From: an uncultured Tenacibaculum sp.
GTDB taxonomy: Bacteria; Bacteroidota; Bacteroidia; Flavobacteriales; Flavobacteriaceae
Direction: 5' to 3'
Assembly (NCBI GenBank): GCA_947501615.1
Contig: CANMWK010000003.1
Span: forward strand, 310,001-374,000
Length of the DNA: 64,000 nucleotides
Position numbers and translations under genes: made by a program. Positions 27,346-35,223 of this stretch are shown piece after piece. The notes beneath the pieces are model-generated. The model had not been told where the DNA came from, did no database searches, and saw nothing but the letters and a program-made list of their open reading frames with translations. How positions within the stretch are numbered: position 1 is the first letter of the stretch; the number at the start of each line of letters is the position of its first letter.

Positions 27346-27509
27346 TAATGATTTAAAAAAATGGTTTTTCTTATGTAATATATAAAAAAAGAAGAACTCA
27401 AATATTGTTTTTTATATAATTCGCAATAAAAACATTGTTTTGTCTTTAAATTAATAATAAATAAATCAATTATATTTATTATTTTTGCAGTGCAAAAACG
27501 ATACACACT

Positions 27510-28814
27510 ATGGCAAAATTTGAACTAAAACTTCCTAAAATGGGTGAAAGTGTTGCTGAGGCAACAATAACTTCATGGTTAAAAGAGGTTGGTGATACTA
27601 TTGAAATGGACGATACTATTGTAGAAGTTGCAACGGATAAAGTAGATAGTGAAGTACCAAGTGAAGTAGATGGGAAATTAGTTGAAATTTTATTTGAAAA
27701 AGATGCTGTAGTTCAAGTAGGGCAAACCATAGCAATTATAGAAATTGAAGGTGAAGAAGGAGTTACTAGTGCTGTTGAAGATACAAAAGAAACTCCTAAT
27801 GATGTAATAATAAAAGAAGTAGAAAATACAGTTGAAGTCGCAAAAGAAGCTGTAGCTTCTATAGACACTTCTTCAAGTGATCGTTTTTATTCTCCTTTGG
27901 TTAAAAGTATAGCTGCAAAAGAAGGTATTTCTATTTCAGAATTAGAAAGTATCCATGGAACAGGAAAAGAAGGGAGAGTTACGAAGAATGATATTCTTGA
28001 TTATTTGAAAACTAGAGGGAATTCTCCAGTAAAAAACAATGAAGCTATCCAATTTGATATTGAAAAGCCGAAAAAGACAGTAGCAACTCCAATTGCTATG
28101 AGTGGTGAAGATGAAATTATTGAAATGAGTAGGATGGGGAAACTCATTTCTAAACATATGGTAGATTCAGTTCAAACTTCAGCTCATGTTCAATCGTTTA
28201 TTGAGGTAGATGTTACTAATATCGTCAATTGGAGAAACAAAGTAAAGAATGCATTTCAGCAAAGAGAAGGTGAAAAATTAACTTTTACACCAATTTTTAT
28301 GCAAGCTGTAGCACAGACGATTAAAAAACATCCTATGATTAATATTTCTTTAGATGGAGATAAAATCATTAAAAGAGGAAACATTAATTTAGGAATGGCT
28401 GCTGCACTTCCTGATGGAAACTTAATTGTACCTGTAATAAAAAATGCTGATGAACTAAGTTTAGTTGGTATGACTAAAAAAGTAAACGACTTAGCTTCAA
28501 GATCTAGAGCCAATAAATTAAAGCCAGATGAAATTCAAGGTGGTACCTACACAGTTACCAATATAGGTAGTTTTGGTAGCATTACAGGAACTCCAATTAT
28601 AAATCAACCACAAGTTGCAATTTTAGCATTAGGGGCAATTATAAAGAAACCAGCTGTAATAGAAACTCCGCAAGGAGATTTAATAGGTATTCGTCATAAA
28701 ATGATTGTGTCTCATTCTTACGACCACAGGGTAGTAAATGGTGCTTTAGGAGGAATGTTTATTAAAACATTTAAAGATATTATTGAAGCTTGGGATCTTA
28801 ATCAAGATTTTTAA
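27510..28814 (+). CDS. 2-oxo acid dehydrogenase complex E2 (dihydrolipoamide acyltransferase)
   Basis: 434 aa. In order: lipoyl domain with lipoyl-Lys44 in VEVATDKVDSEVP, a linker, a peripheral-subunit-binding domain (SPLVKSIAAKEGISISELESIHGTGKEGRVTKNDIL split at about 125-165), and the acyltransferase core. The core's catalytic motif reads SHSYDHRVVNGALGG: His406 is present but the usual Asp of DHRxxDG is Asn410. The single lipoyl domain and sequence suggest a branched-chain or 2-oxoglutarate type rather than pyruvate; I cannot separate these. E1 and E3 genes are not adjacent. A -7 box TATTTTTG precedes it. Confidence 0.9.
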   Translation: MAKFELKLPKMGESVAEATITSWLKEVGDTIEMDDTIVEVATDKVDSEVPSEVDGKLVEILFEKDAVVQVGQTIAIIEIEGEEGVTSAVEDTKETPNDVIIKEVENTVEVAKEAVASIDTSSSDRFYSPLVKSIAAKEGISISELESIHGTGKEGRVTKNDILDYLKTRGNSPVKNNEAIQFDIEKPKKTVATPIAMSGEDEIIEMSRMGKLISKHMVDSVQTSAHVQSFIEVDVTNIVNWRNKVKNAFQQREGEKLTFTPIFMQAVAQTIKKHPMINISLDGDKIIKRGNINLGMAAALPDGNLIVPVIKNADELSLVGMTKKVNDLASRSRANKLKPDEIQGGTYTVTNIGSFGSITGTPIINQPQVAILALGAIIKKPAVIETPQGDLIGIRHKMIVSHSYDHRVVNGALGGMFIKTFKDIIEAWDLNQDF

Positions 28815-28957
28815 TCGCAGGGCGATAGCCAAGGGTTTAATTCCCAATACTTGTGTTGAGATGTATAGAAGTTTTAACTAGATATCTCATATGCTTGTAT
28901 CAAGGCATAACATTCACAAGAATATTTAATATCATAAATTTTTGAGTCATTGAAATT

Positions 28958-28979
28958 GTAAGTGTTTTTTAACACTTAC
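28958..28979. other. perfect hairpin upstream of the propeller-LytTR gene
   Basis: GTAAGTGTT-TTTT-AACACTTAC, a 9-bp perfect stem with a 4-base loop, 56 bases before the start at 29036. No T-run follows, so an operator or leader hairpin is as likely as a terminator. Confidence 0.45.
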
Positions 28980-29035
28980 AAAGTAGTGTATTTGTTATTT
29001 TTGATTAACTATAACAATTAACCTACCTACTATTA

Positions 29036-31660
29036 ATGATCAAATTTGTTAACGCAAGTTTTGAAATAAAAAACTATTGCTATTATTTAAAATTAACACT
29101 TTTTATTTCTTTAGGGTTAATAATGAGTGTTGTGTCCATAAACTCACAGAATTTATATTTTAAAAACTATACTGCTATTGATGGACTTTCGAGTTCTGAA
29201 GTATATGATATAACCCAAGACACTAAAGGGTATTTATGGTTTGCAACTGATAGAGGATTAACCAGATACGACGGTAAAAATTTTGTGCGTTATACAACTG
29301 CTGATGGATTACTTGATAATATAGTATTTAATTTCTACGAACAAAAAGATGGCACTATTTGGTGTACAACACAAAATCATAAAATATTTTACTTTAAAAA
29401 TTTAAAAGAAGGTTTTTGTGAATATGCTTATAATGACATTATATTAGAAAACGTTTCGAAACAAGCAATTATTTCTAATTTGGTTATCACAAATCATAAT
29501 GAATTGCTATTAGGCTTTCAAAAATACAATGGTTTTTTACAAATTGGCGCTACTGGAAAGATCATAAAAAATTATTATAAACCGAAATTCAAAAGAAATG
29601 TACATAGTCACTACAAAGTACATGAAAATGCACCAACTTTTATTTTTCGTGACAATGATAATTTTTACAAAGAGGCGAAAACTACATTTAAATTTAAGGC
29701 TAAAACATCAAGAAATAATTCTGGGTATACTAGAATGTTATATTTCCCTAAACATCATTTAAATATAGCTTCATTTGGAAATACCTTTTCTATGATTCAT
29801 AATTATGATTCAATAAAAAATAAAGAGGTTCATAATGAAAAAAAACAAGCCATTGCTATTATGAGTGGTAAGTATAATGAAGATTTGTTTTGGACTGGTT
29901 ATCAATATGGAGGAGTAATTTTACAAGATATAAATGGAGATTTTAAAAATCATTTTTTAAAAAATGAATCGGTAACAAAACTATATAAAGATCATGAAGG
30001 TGGTATTTGGGTCGCTACATTAAATGCAGGAGTCTTTTATTGTAAAGAACCACAAATATTACACAAATCATTTGAAAGTTATCCTATAGAATTAACAAAA
30101 GATAGTAATGATAAATTGTTTTTAGCTTTTCACAATGGAGAAGTTTTAAAAAAAGAAACAACCGATTTTGTATCTCTTTATAAATCAGATAAAAGTTATC
30201 CTGCATATGTAGAGTTTGATAAAATTATAAATCATATTTATTATGGAGATTATGGTAAGAACTCATTTTTAGATAAGGAAAGAAAATTACGACATTATAT
30301 CTTTGGAGCATCAGATGATTTAGAAAGTACTTTTTGCTTTACAAAAAACTCATTTGAATTACTTGAAGATGATATTTATAAAGTTATTGATGTTCCAGAA
30401 CGAATTTTTGATATTTCTAAAAATGAAGATGAAGTTTTAATTGGAACATTAGGAGGGGTGTATACTTATAAAGAGAAAGTTTTAAGATCATTAAAAAGTG
30501 AATCACCATTATTTTCTTACCGAGTTTCAGATATAGATTCAAAATTCGGAAATGTATATATGAGTACAATGGGAAAAGGTTTAGTAATCAAAAAGAATGA
30601 TACTATTTTTTCAGTTGATAAAAGCGATGGTTTGTTGAGTGATATCTGTACCGAAGTTTTTGTCGAAGATGCTTACACTATTTGGTTAGGTACAAATAGA
30701 GGTTTAAATAGAATTACCTTATATAAAAATAACACCTATGAAATAGACAAATTATCTATTAGTGAAGGACTTTTATGTTCTGAAATTTTAGATATCGAAA
30801 TTATAAATGATAAAATTTTTATAGCTTCTAAAGAAGGTTTGTTTGAATTTCCAAAATCAGTAATGGAAAAAGCAAAACAACAGCAAAAAAAATGGTTAGA
30901 AATAGAAAAAATCACCTTAGAAGGAGACCAAGTATTAAATTTAGATGATAGTATTGAAGTAAAATATTCTAATCCAGAAATGAAGATAATATTTAAGTCG
31001 ATATCTTTTAAAAAAGGATCAGAAATTATATATAGATATAAAATAAAAGAAAACGACAATTGGAAATATACATCTAATAACTCAATCGATTTATCAGACC
31101 TCTCTTATGGCAATTATCTTTTTGAACTTCAAGTAAAAACAGAAGATGAGCAGTGGAAAGAATCTGTCCAAAAATCAATAACGATATTACCACCTTTTTG
31201 GAAAACATGGTGGTTTACAATTTTGATGTTTGGAATTATGGTGTTAATCATCTTTTTATCCTTTAAATTCAAGGTTTTAATCTTAGATAAGAATCATATA
31301 AAGGTCATTTATTCTGGAATATTAAACAAATTACGAACAGATGAAAAAAAGCTTATTATTAATATAAAAAGTGATGGTAAAATCATAAAATTATTTTCTA
31401 ATGAAATAGGATACTTTAAATCTTCTAGAAATTATGTTGAAATTTATACAGAGCATAAAAAATATTTGATTCGAAAAAAAATAGATGATTTTTATCACGA
31501 TTTGCCTGATTTGGTAGAATATACAAAAGTGCATCGTTCTTATTATGTACGTTTAGATAAAGTTTTAGAAATTAAAGGAAATAAAGAAATTTCCGTTTTT
31601 AATACCACAATACCTGTTAGTAAAACGTATGCTGATAATTTAAAAAGGATTTCAGCTTAA
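29036..31660 (+). CDS. membrane-spanning two-component-propeller / LytTR transcriptional regulator
   Basis: 874 aa. A hydrophobic N-terminal stretch (about 20-38) serves as signal/anchor. Residues about 45-640 carry propeller (Reg_prop) blades, e.g. VYDITQDTKGYLWFATDRGLTRYDG and DHEGGIWVATLNAGVFY, followed by a Y_Y_Y-type sandwich, one TM helix (about 721-745), and a LytTR DNA-binding domain in the last 100 residues (KVHRSYYVRLDKV). There is no kinase or receiver domain, so sensing in the periplasm would act directly on DNA. Related architectures are known in Bacteroidota. Confidence 0.88.
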   Translation: MIKFVNASFEIKNYCYYLKLTLFISLGLIMSVVSINSQNLYFKNYTAIDGLSSSEVYDITQDTKGYLWFATDRGLTRYDGKNFVRYTTADGLLDNIVFNFYEQKDGTIWCTTQNHKIFYFKNLKEGFCEYAYNDIILENVSKQAIISNLVITNHNELLLGFQKYNGFLQIGATGKIIKNYYKPKFKRNVHSHYKVHENAPTFIFRDNDNFYKEAKTTFKFKAKTSRNNSGYTRMLYFPKHHLNIASFGNTFSMIHNYDSIKNKEVHNEKKQAIAIMSGKYNEDLFWTGYQYGGVILQDINGDFKNHFLKNESVTKLYKDHEGGIWVATLNAGVFYCKEPQILHKSFESYPIELTKDSNDKLFLAFHNGEVLKKETTDFVSLYKSDKSYPAYVEFDKIINHIYYGDYGKNSFLDKERKLRHYIFGASDDLESTFCFTKNSFELLEDDIYKVIDVPERIFDISKNEDEVLIGTLGGVYTYKEKVLRSLKSESPLFSYRVSDIDSKFGNVYMSTMGKGLVIKKNDTIFSVDKSDGLLSDICTEVFVEDAYTIWLGTNRGLNRITLYKNNTYEIDKLSISEGLLCSEILDIEIINDKIFIASKEGLFEFPKSVMEKAKQQQKKWLEIEKITLEGDQVLNLDDSIEVKYSNPEMKIIFKSISFKKGSEIIYRYKIKENDNWKYTSNNSIDLSDLSYGNYLFELQVKTEDEQWKESVQKSITILPPFWKTWWFTILMFGIMVLIIFLSFKFKVLILDKNHIKVIYSGILNKLRTDEKKLIINIKSDGKIIKLFSNEIGYFKSSRNYVEIYTEHKKYLIRKKIDDFYHDLPDLVEYTKVHRSYYVRLDKVLEIKGNKEISVFNTTIPVSKTYADNLKRISA

Positions 31661-31837
31661 ATTAGGTTATATCAATTGATCCCAAAAACTATAATTTTCA
31701 TCCCTTATCCTATTGCTATCAACAAGCTGAAAGAGTGTTTAGTTGCATTTATCAACAAATTCGTCACATTTTGGATTGATAAATGCTCATAGATGTATTC
31801 GTATTATAATTTTGAAGGAGACCAAAATTATTTAAAT

Positions 31838-32749
31838 ATGAAAAAAAACGTTTATTTATTAATAGTGTTTATCATGATACTTTATTCATGTAGTGATGAA
31901 CCACTTCTAAATGATGTTAACTCTTTTGAAAATAAAGAATTCATTATAGCTAATGGCATGCTAAATTTTAAAGATCAGAACGCTTTCTCAAAACAAGTTG
32001 ATCATTTACATAAAATGTCAAAAGAAGAAAGAGAGCATTGGTTACAGGACATCAATTTTAACAATTCGCTTTACACTAAAACAAAGGATTTGTCTTCGGA
32101 AGAGTTTATTAATGCAAAAATGGTAGATGTACCCGATGAAATATTTGCGACTTTATTAAATGATAAAGGTGAATTTGCAATAGGGGAGGAAATACATAGA
32201 ATTACTCAAAATAAAGAGTTAGTTATGAGTAAAAGCAGTTTTTCTAAGAATGCGGGTAATTGGGATGATGGTAATGCTGTAAGTAAGTTTGATGTGTATT
32301 ATGGAGAAAATGACTATGCCAGAAAAGATGTGCCTTATACAGTATATCCTTATGATGGTGATTTTGCATTAGAAAGTAATCCATCAGAAATAGCTAATTT
32401 GGAAGTAGATCATTTAAGAGCAAAAATAATAGGTTGGAATAGAGGCTATATAGCTTATGCTTCTGTAGGAATTAAGATTTCAGGAAAAAAGAAAAGAAGA
32501 AGAAAATTTAAAAACGATAAAATGTGGTATGCTGCTTTTCGTTATGACGCAACAGTACATGGAGACTTTGGAGCTGTTCGAGAAAAAGAAGGGTTTAAAG
32601 AAGGAAGACATGAAAAAGATGTTCAAGAAACAATTTTTTGGAAGACAGGCGGAAGGTATTCTTTTGTTAGGATGAGTGCAAGTTTTATATACGAAGATGA
32701 TGGACATCCTAGAGTAGTTTCTATAGGAAGGTATAGTTTTAATTTCTAA
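31838..32749 (+). CDS. lipoprotein of unknown function
   Basis: 303 aa. An in-frame ATG at 31793 would add 15 polar residues before the signal sequence; the ATG at 31838 begins a proper lipoprotein signal (MKKNVYLLIVFIMILYSC, Cys18), so I use it. Features: KEEREHWLQDINFNNSLYT near residue 70, a basic patch GKKKRRRKFKN, and a beta-rich C-terminal half ending VSIGRYSFNF. No family recognised. It follows the propeller regulator and precedes a GG-leader peptide gene by about 110 bases; linkage of the three is possible but unproven. Confidence 0.65.
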   Translation: MKKNVYLLIVFIMILYSCSDEPLLNDVNSFENKEFIIANGMLNFKDQNAFSKQVDHLHKMSKEEREHWLQDINFNNSLYTKTKDLSSEEFINAKMVDVPDEIFATLLNDKGEFAIGEEIHRITQNKELVMSKSSFSKNAGNWDDGNAVSKFDVYYGENDYARKDVPYTVYPYDGDFALESNPSEIANLEVDHLRAKIIGWNRGYIAYASVGIKISGKKKRRRKFKNDKMWYAAFRYDATVHGDFGAVREKEGFKEGRHEKDVQETIFWKTGGRYSFVRMSASFIYEDDGHPRVVSIGRYSFNF

Positions 32750-32782
32750 AAAAGTTCAGTAAAATTAGAATAAAAAATCTCA

Positions 32783-32828
32783 TTCGCGAAGAGTAGATAT
32801 ACACTTGAATATCTATAAAATCATCAAG
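32783..32828 (+). promoter_or_regulatory. palindrome plus potential pseudoknot in the leader of a GG-leader peptide gene
   Basis: TTCGCGAA (32783-32790) begins 76 bases before the ATG. Stem 1 TAGATAT (32794-32800) / ATATCTA (32809-32815); stem 2 CTTGA (32804-32808, in the loop of stem 1) / TCAAG (32824-32828). AAAAT (32817-32821) lies between. The same layout precedes the paralogue at 49227. Confidence 0.5.
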
Positions 32829-32858
32829 ATATATTTTAACCAAAATTCAATTTAAAAA

Positions 32859-33062
32859 ATGAAAAATTTAATTTTAAGCTTAGGAACAGTAATACATAAA
32901 AATGAGCTACAATTAATTAAAGGAGGAGTACAACAGTTAGCAGGTAATGGAACCGACATTTGTGACACTATAATTAAATGTAAATTAACTGCAATTAGAG
33001 ATGAGAATTACTTTTTAATTGAAAAGTGCGATGAAGTATTAGACCCTAAAGGTTTGTGTTAA
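32859..33062 (+). CDS. GG-leader peptide (putative ribosomal natural-product or bacteriocin-like precursor)
   Basis: 67 aa. The N-terminus MKNLILSLGTVIHKNELQL followed by IKGG is a double-glycine leader of the type cleaved by C39-peptidase ABC exporters. The core after GG is 44 residues with four cysteines (DICD, IKCK, EKCD, GLC). It shares the leader pattern LGxxLxKxExxxIKGG with genes at 49227 and 56247 and the relic at 49470. No exporter or modifying enzyme is adjacent. Product function unknown. Confidence 0.78.
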   Translation: MKNLILSLGTVIHKNELQLIKGGVQQLAGNGTDICDTIIKCKLTAIRDENYFLIEKCDEVLDPKGLC

Positions 33063-33120
33063 GAATATTTGATATAAGGTTTAATCAAGACTTTTTGTAA
33101 AAAAAGCGATTTAATATAAG

Positions 33121-33150
33121 AGGGAAGACTTAAATAATCTTCCCTTTAAT
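33121..33150 (+). terminator. terminator-like hairpin after the GG-leader peptide gene
   Basis: Perfect 8-bp stem AGGGAAGA (33121-33128) / TCTTCCCT (33138-33145) followed by TTTAATT. Confidence 0.55.
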
Positions 33151-33193
33151 TATTTATGAAGTTTATTTAAAATTTTAAAATATTGATATTCAA

Positions 33194-33224
33194 GTTTTAT
33201 GAAAGCTTTTGTTTTCTATATTTG
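33194..33224 (+). promoter_or_regulatory. promoter of the DUF6263-like gene
   Basis: TATATTTG at 33217-33224 fits TAnnTTTG, with a T-rich GTTTTA at 33194-33199 in the -33 position. It lies 23 bases before the ATG at 33248 and overlaps an upstream TTG start, which argues against that longer start. Confidence 0.6.
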
Positions 33225-33247
33225 CACGAAATATAATAAAATTTAAA

Positions 33248-33979
33248 ATGAAAAAAATACTAGGTTTTTTATTCTTAACTATCACTGCAATAAGTTTTTC
33301 ACAAGAAAAAGTATTGTTACGTTTAAATTATGAAAATGGAGATGTTTATCAGGTAGATGCTTCTATAAAACAAGATATGGGAGAGTTTTTGAAGATGGAT
33401 ATAATTATGAAAATGGATATGGAGGTTACAGAGGCTAAAGAAAATTCATATTTAACAGAGACTAGTTTTAAAAACATCAAAATGGATATGAATACTATGG
33501 GGAAAAAAATGCAATATGATTCTGATACAAAAGAATCTGAAATGGATGATTTTTCCAGAGGAGTTCATTCTGAAATGAAAAAATTATTAACAACTTTAGT
33601 TTCTTTTGAATTTGATAAACGAGGCAATGTGGTTGAAACAAAAGTAATATCCGGAGAATCTCAAGCAAAAGATTTTGAGCAAAGTATGGGAGCAATGGTG
33701 TTACCTGAGGAAGCTGTAACAATTGGTTCTACTTGGAGCTTTAAAAAAACGAGTAAAGAGGGTATTGAAATGAATTATATTTATGAAGTTACTGCGATTA
33801 ACCCAGATAATGTTGAAGTAAAAATTTCAGGAACAGTAACTGGTGAAGAAGCTATCTCAGGTACTGGTTTAATTGATAGAAAATCAGGTAATATGAGTAA
33901 GATGGATGTAGACATGATTATAAAAATACAAGGTCAGAAAGTTAATTCAAAAGTTTTTCTAACCACAACAAAAAAATAA
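33248..33979 (+). CDS. exported DUF6263-like protein
   Basis: 243 aa from the ATG at 33248 (signal peptide MKKILGFLFLTITAISFSQ). The reading frame extends to a TTG at 33209, but that lies upstream of or within the promoter. The mature part (EKVLLRLNYENGDVYQVDASIKQDM ... IGSTWSFKKTSKEGIEMNYIYEV ... GTGLIDRKSGNMSKMDVDMII) has the repeated beta pattern of DUF6263-type proteins of unknown function. Single gene between its own promoter and terminator. Confidence 0.72.
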   Translation: MKKILGFLFLTITAISFSQEKVLLRLNYENGDVYQVDASIKQDMGEFLKMDIIMKMDMEVTEAKENSYLTETSFKNIKMDMNTMGKKMQYDSDTKESEMDDFSRGVHSEMKKLLTTLVSFEFDKRGNVVETKVISGESQAKDFEQSMGAMVLPEEAVTIGSTWSFKKTSKEGIEMNYIYEVTAINPDNVEVKISGTVTGEEAISGTGLIDRKSGNMSKMDVDMIIKIQGQKVNSKVFLTTTKK

Positions 33980-34009
33980 GAAATCATTAGAAAATGATTT
34001 GATAAAGTT

Positions 34010-34060
34010 AGTCTGAAAAGGTATTTCATTAGTAATGAGCTACTTTTTCAGACTATTTTA
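34010..34060 (+). terminator. long terminator hairpin
   Basis: AGTCTGAAAAGGTA (34010-34023) pairs with TACTTTTTCAGACT (34041-34054), one wobble; an inner CATTA/TAATG stem extends it. Followed by ATTTTATTT. Confidence 0.75.
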
Positions 34061-34270
34061 TTTATTATATATTTATTGATTTCAGGTATAGTTAAAACTA
34101 TGTGTTTTAGTGGATTTACTTTCAGTTTTAATAGTTATCTAAAGCTATTTAATCAGCCTTTATATTAGCTTTTTTAATACTTAGCTAATAGCCAAAAGCT
34201 AAGCGCAAAACAAACATAAAAAAGAAGACTTTCAGTTATAAAAAAACTATGGCACTTTTAATTTAACGAT

Positions 34271-35155
34271 TTATTTATAAATATCTGCTAAAGCATCTTT
34301 TAGAGATGGAAATTTGAATGAGAAGCGTGTTTCAATTTTCTTCGTAGATACTCTACTTCCTTCCAAAACAATTACTGCTAATTCTCCAACAGCTAGTTTA
34401 AGTATAAACTTAGGTACATTGAAAGGAGTAACAAATTTTCTTAAAACTTTTCCTAACGTTTTTGTAAATGATGCGTTGGTATGATGTTCAGGGGCAGCAG
34501 CATTAAATATTCCCGAAAAGTTATTATCTTCAACAGCCTGTACATACATCATACATAAATCATCGATGTGAATCCAAGGTATATATTGTTTACCAGTTCC
34601 TAAAGCAGATAAAAATAAAGGAGTATTCATTTTTTTCAATGCTCCTCCATTATTGCTTAATACCACTCCCGTTCTTAGAATAGTAATAGGAATTTCTAGT
34701 GCTGAAAATTGATGTGCTGCATTTTCCCATTCCACACATATTTTAGATATAAAATCATGACCAGCTTTATCATCTTCTTCAAAGATGTTTTCTGTAGTTA
34801 TGGCTCCATAATAACTAATTCCAGAAGAAGAAATAAAACCTTTTAAATTTGTTTTTTGTTCTTGTATTTTTTTAAATAAAAGATTTACAGTATCAACTCT
34901 ACTGCTTATGAGTTCTTTTTTTCTTACATCCGTCCATTTTTTGTCTGCTATACCAGCACCTGCTAAATGTATAATATAATCAGCATTTTCTAATGCTTCT
35001 GGAGCTATGAAATTAGTAGCTAAATCCCACTTATAATGATTTTTTTGCTTAGGATTTCTAGTTAAAATGCATACTTCATGATTTCTTTCATTTAGTATTT
35101 TTTCTAATGCTTTACCAACCAGTCCGGTTCCTCCAGTTATTACAATTTTTGCCAT
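34271..35155 (-). CDS. TIGR01777-type NAD(P)-dependent epimerase
   Basis: 294 aa. Rossmann signature ITGGTGLVGKAL (GxxGxxG, residues 7-13) and the TIGR01777/YfcH features: YIIHLAGAGIADKKWTDVRKKELISSRV, the GISYYG active-site region, ILRTGVVLSNNGGALKKM and PWIHIDDLC. Extended short-chain dehydrogenase fold; the physiological substrate is not known for this group. Its start lies 16 bases from the terminator of the upstream metalloprotease gene, so it probably has its own transcript. Confidence 0.9.
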   Translation of the reverse strand: MAKIVITGGTGLVGKALEKILNERNHEVCILTRNPKQKNHYKWDLATNFIAPEALENADYIIHLAGAGIADKKWTDVRKKELISSRVDTVNLLFKKIQEQKTNLKGFISSSGISYYGAITTENIFEEDDKAGHDFISKICVEWENAAHQFSALEIPITILRTGVVLSNNGGALKKMNTPLFLSALGTGKQYIPWIHIDDLCMMYVQAVEDNNFSGIFNAAAPEHHTNASFTKTLGKVLRKFVTPFNVPKFILKLAVGELAVIVLEGSRVSTKKIETRFSFKFPSLKDALADIYK

Positions 35156-35170
35156 ATTGTAAAAATAAAG

Positions 35171-35196
35171 AAAACCATAGTATGTACTATGGTTTT
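35171..35196 (-). terminator. terminator of the zinc-metalloprotease gene
   Basis: Stem AAAACCATAGT (35171-35181) / ACTATGGTTTT (35186-35196), loop ATGT, with A/T tracts on both sides; it can work in both directions. Confidence 0.7.
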
Positions 35197-35223
35197 TTTA
35201 AAATTAAATATTTAAAACATTGA

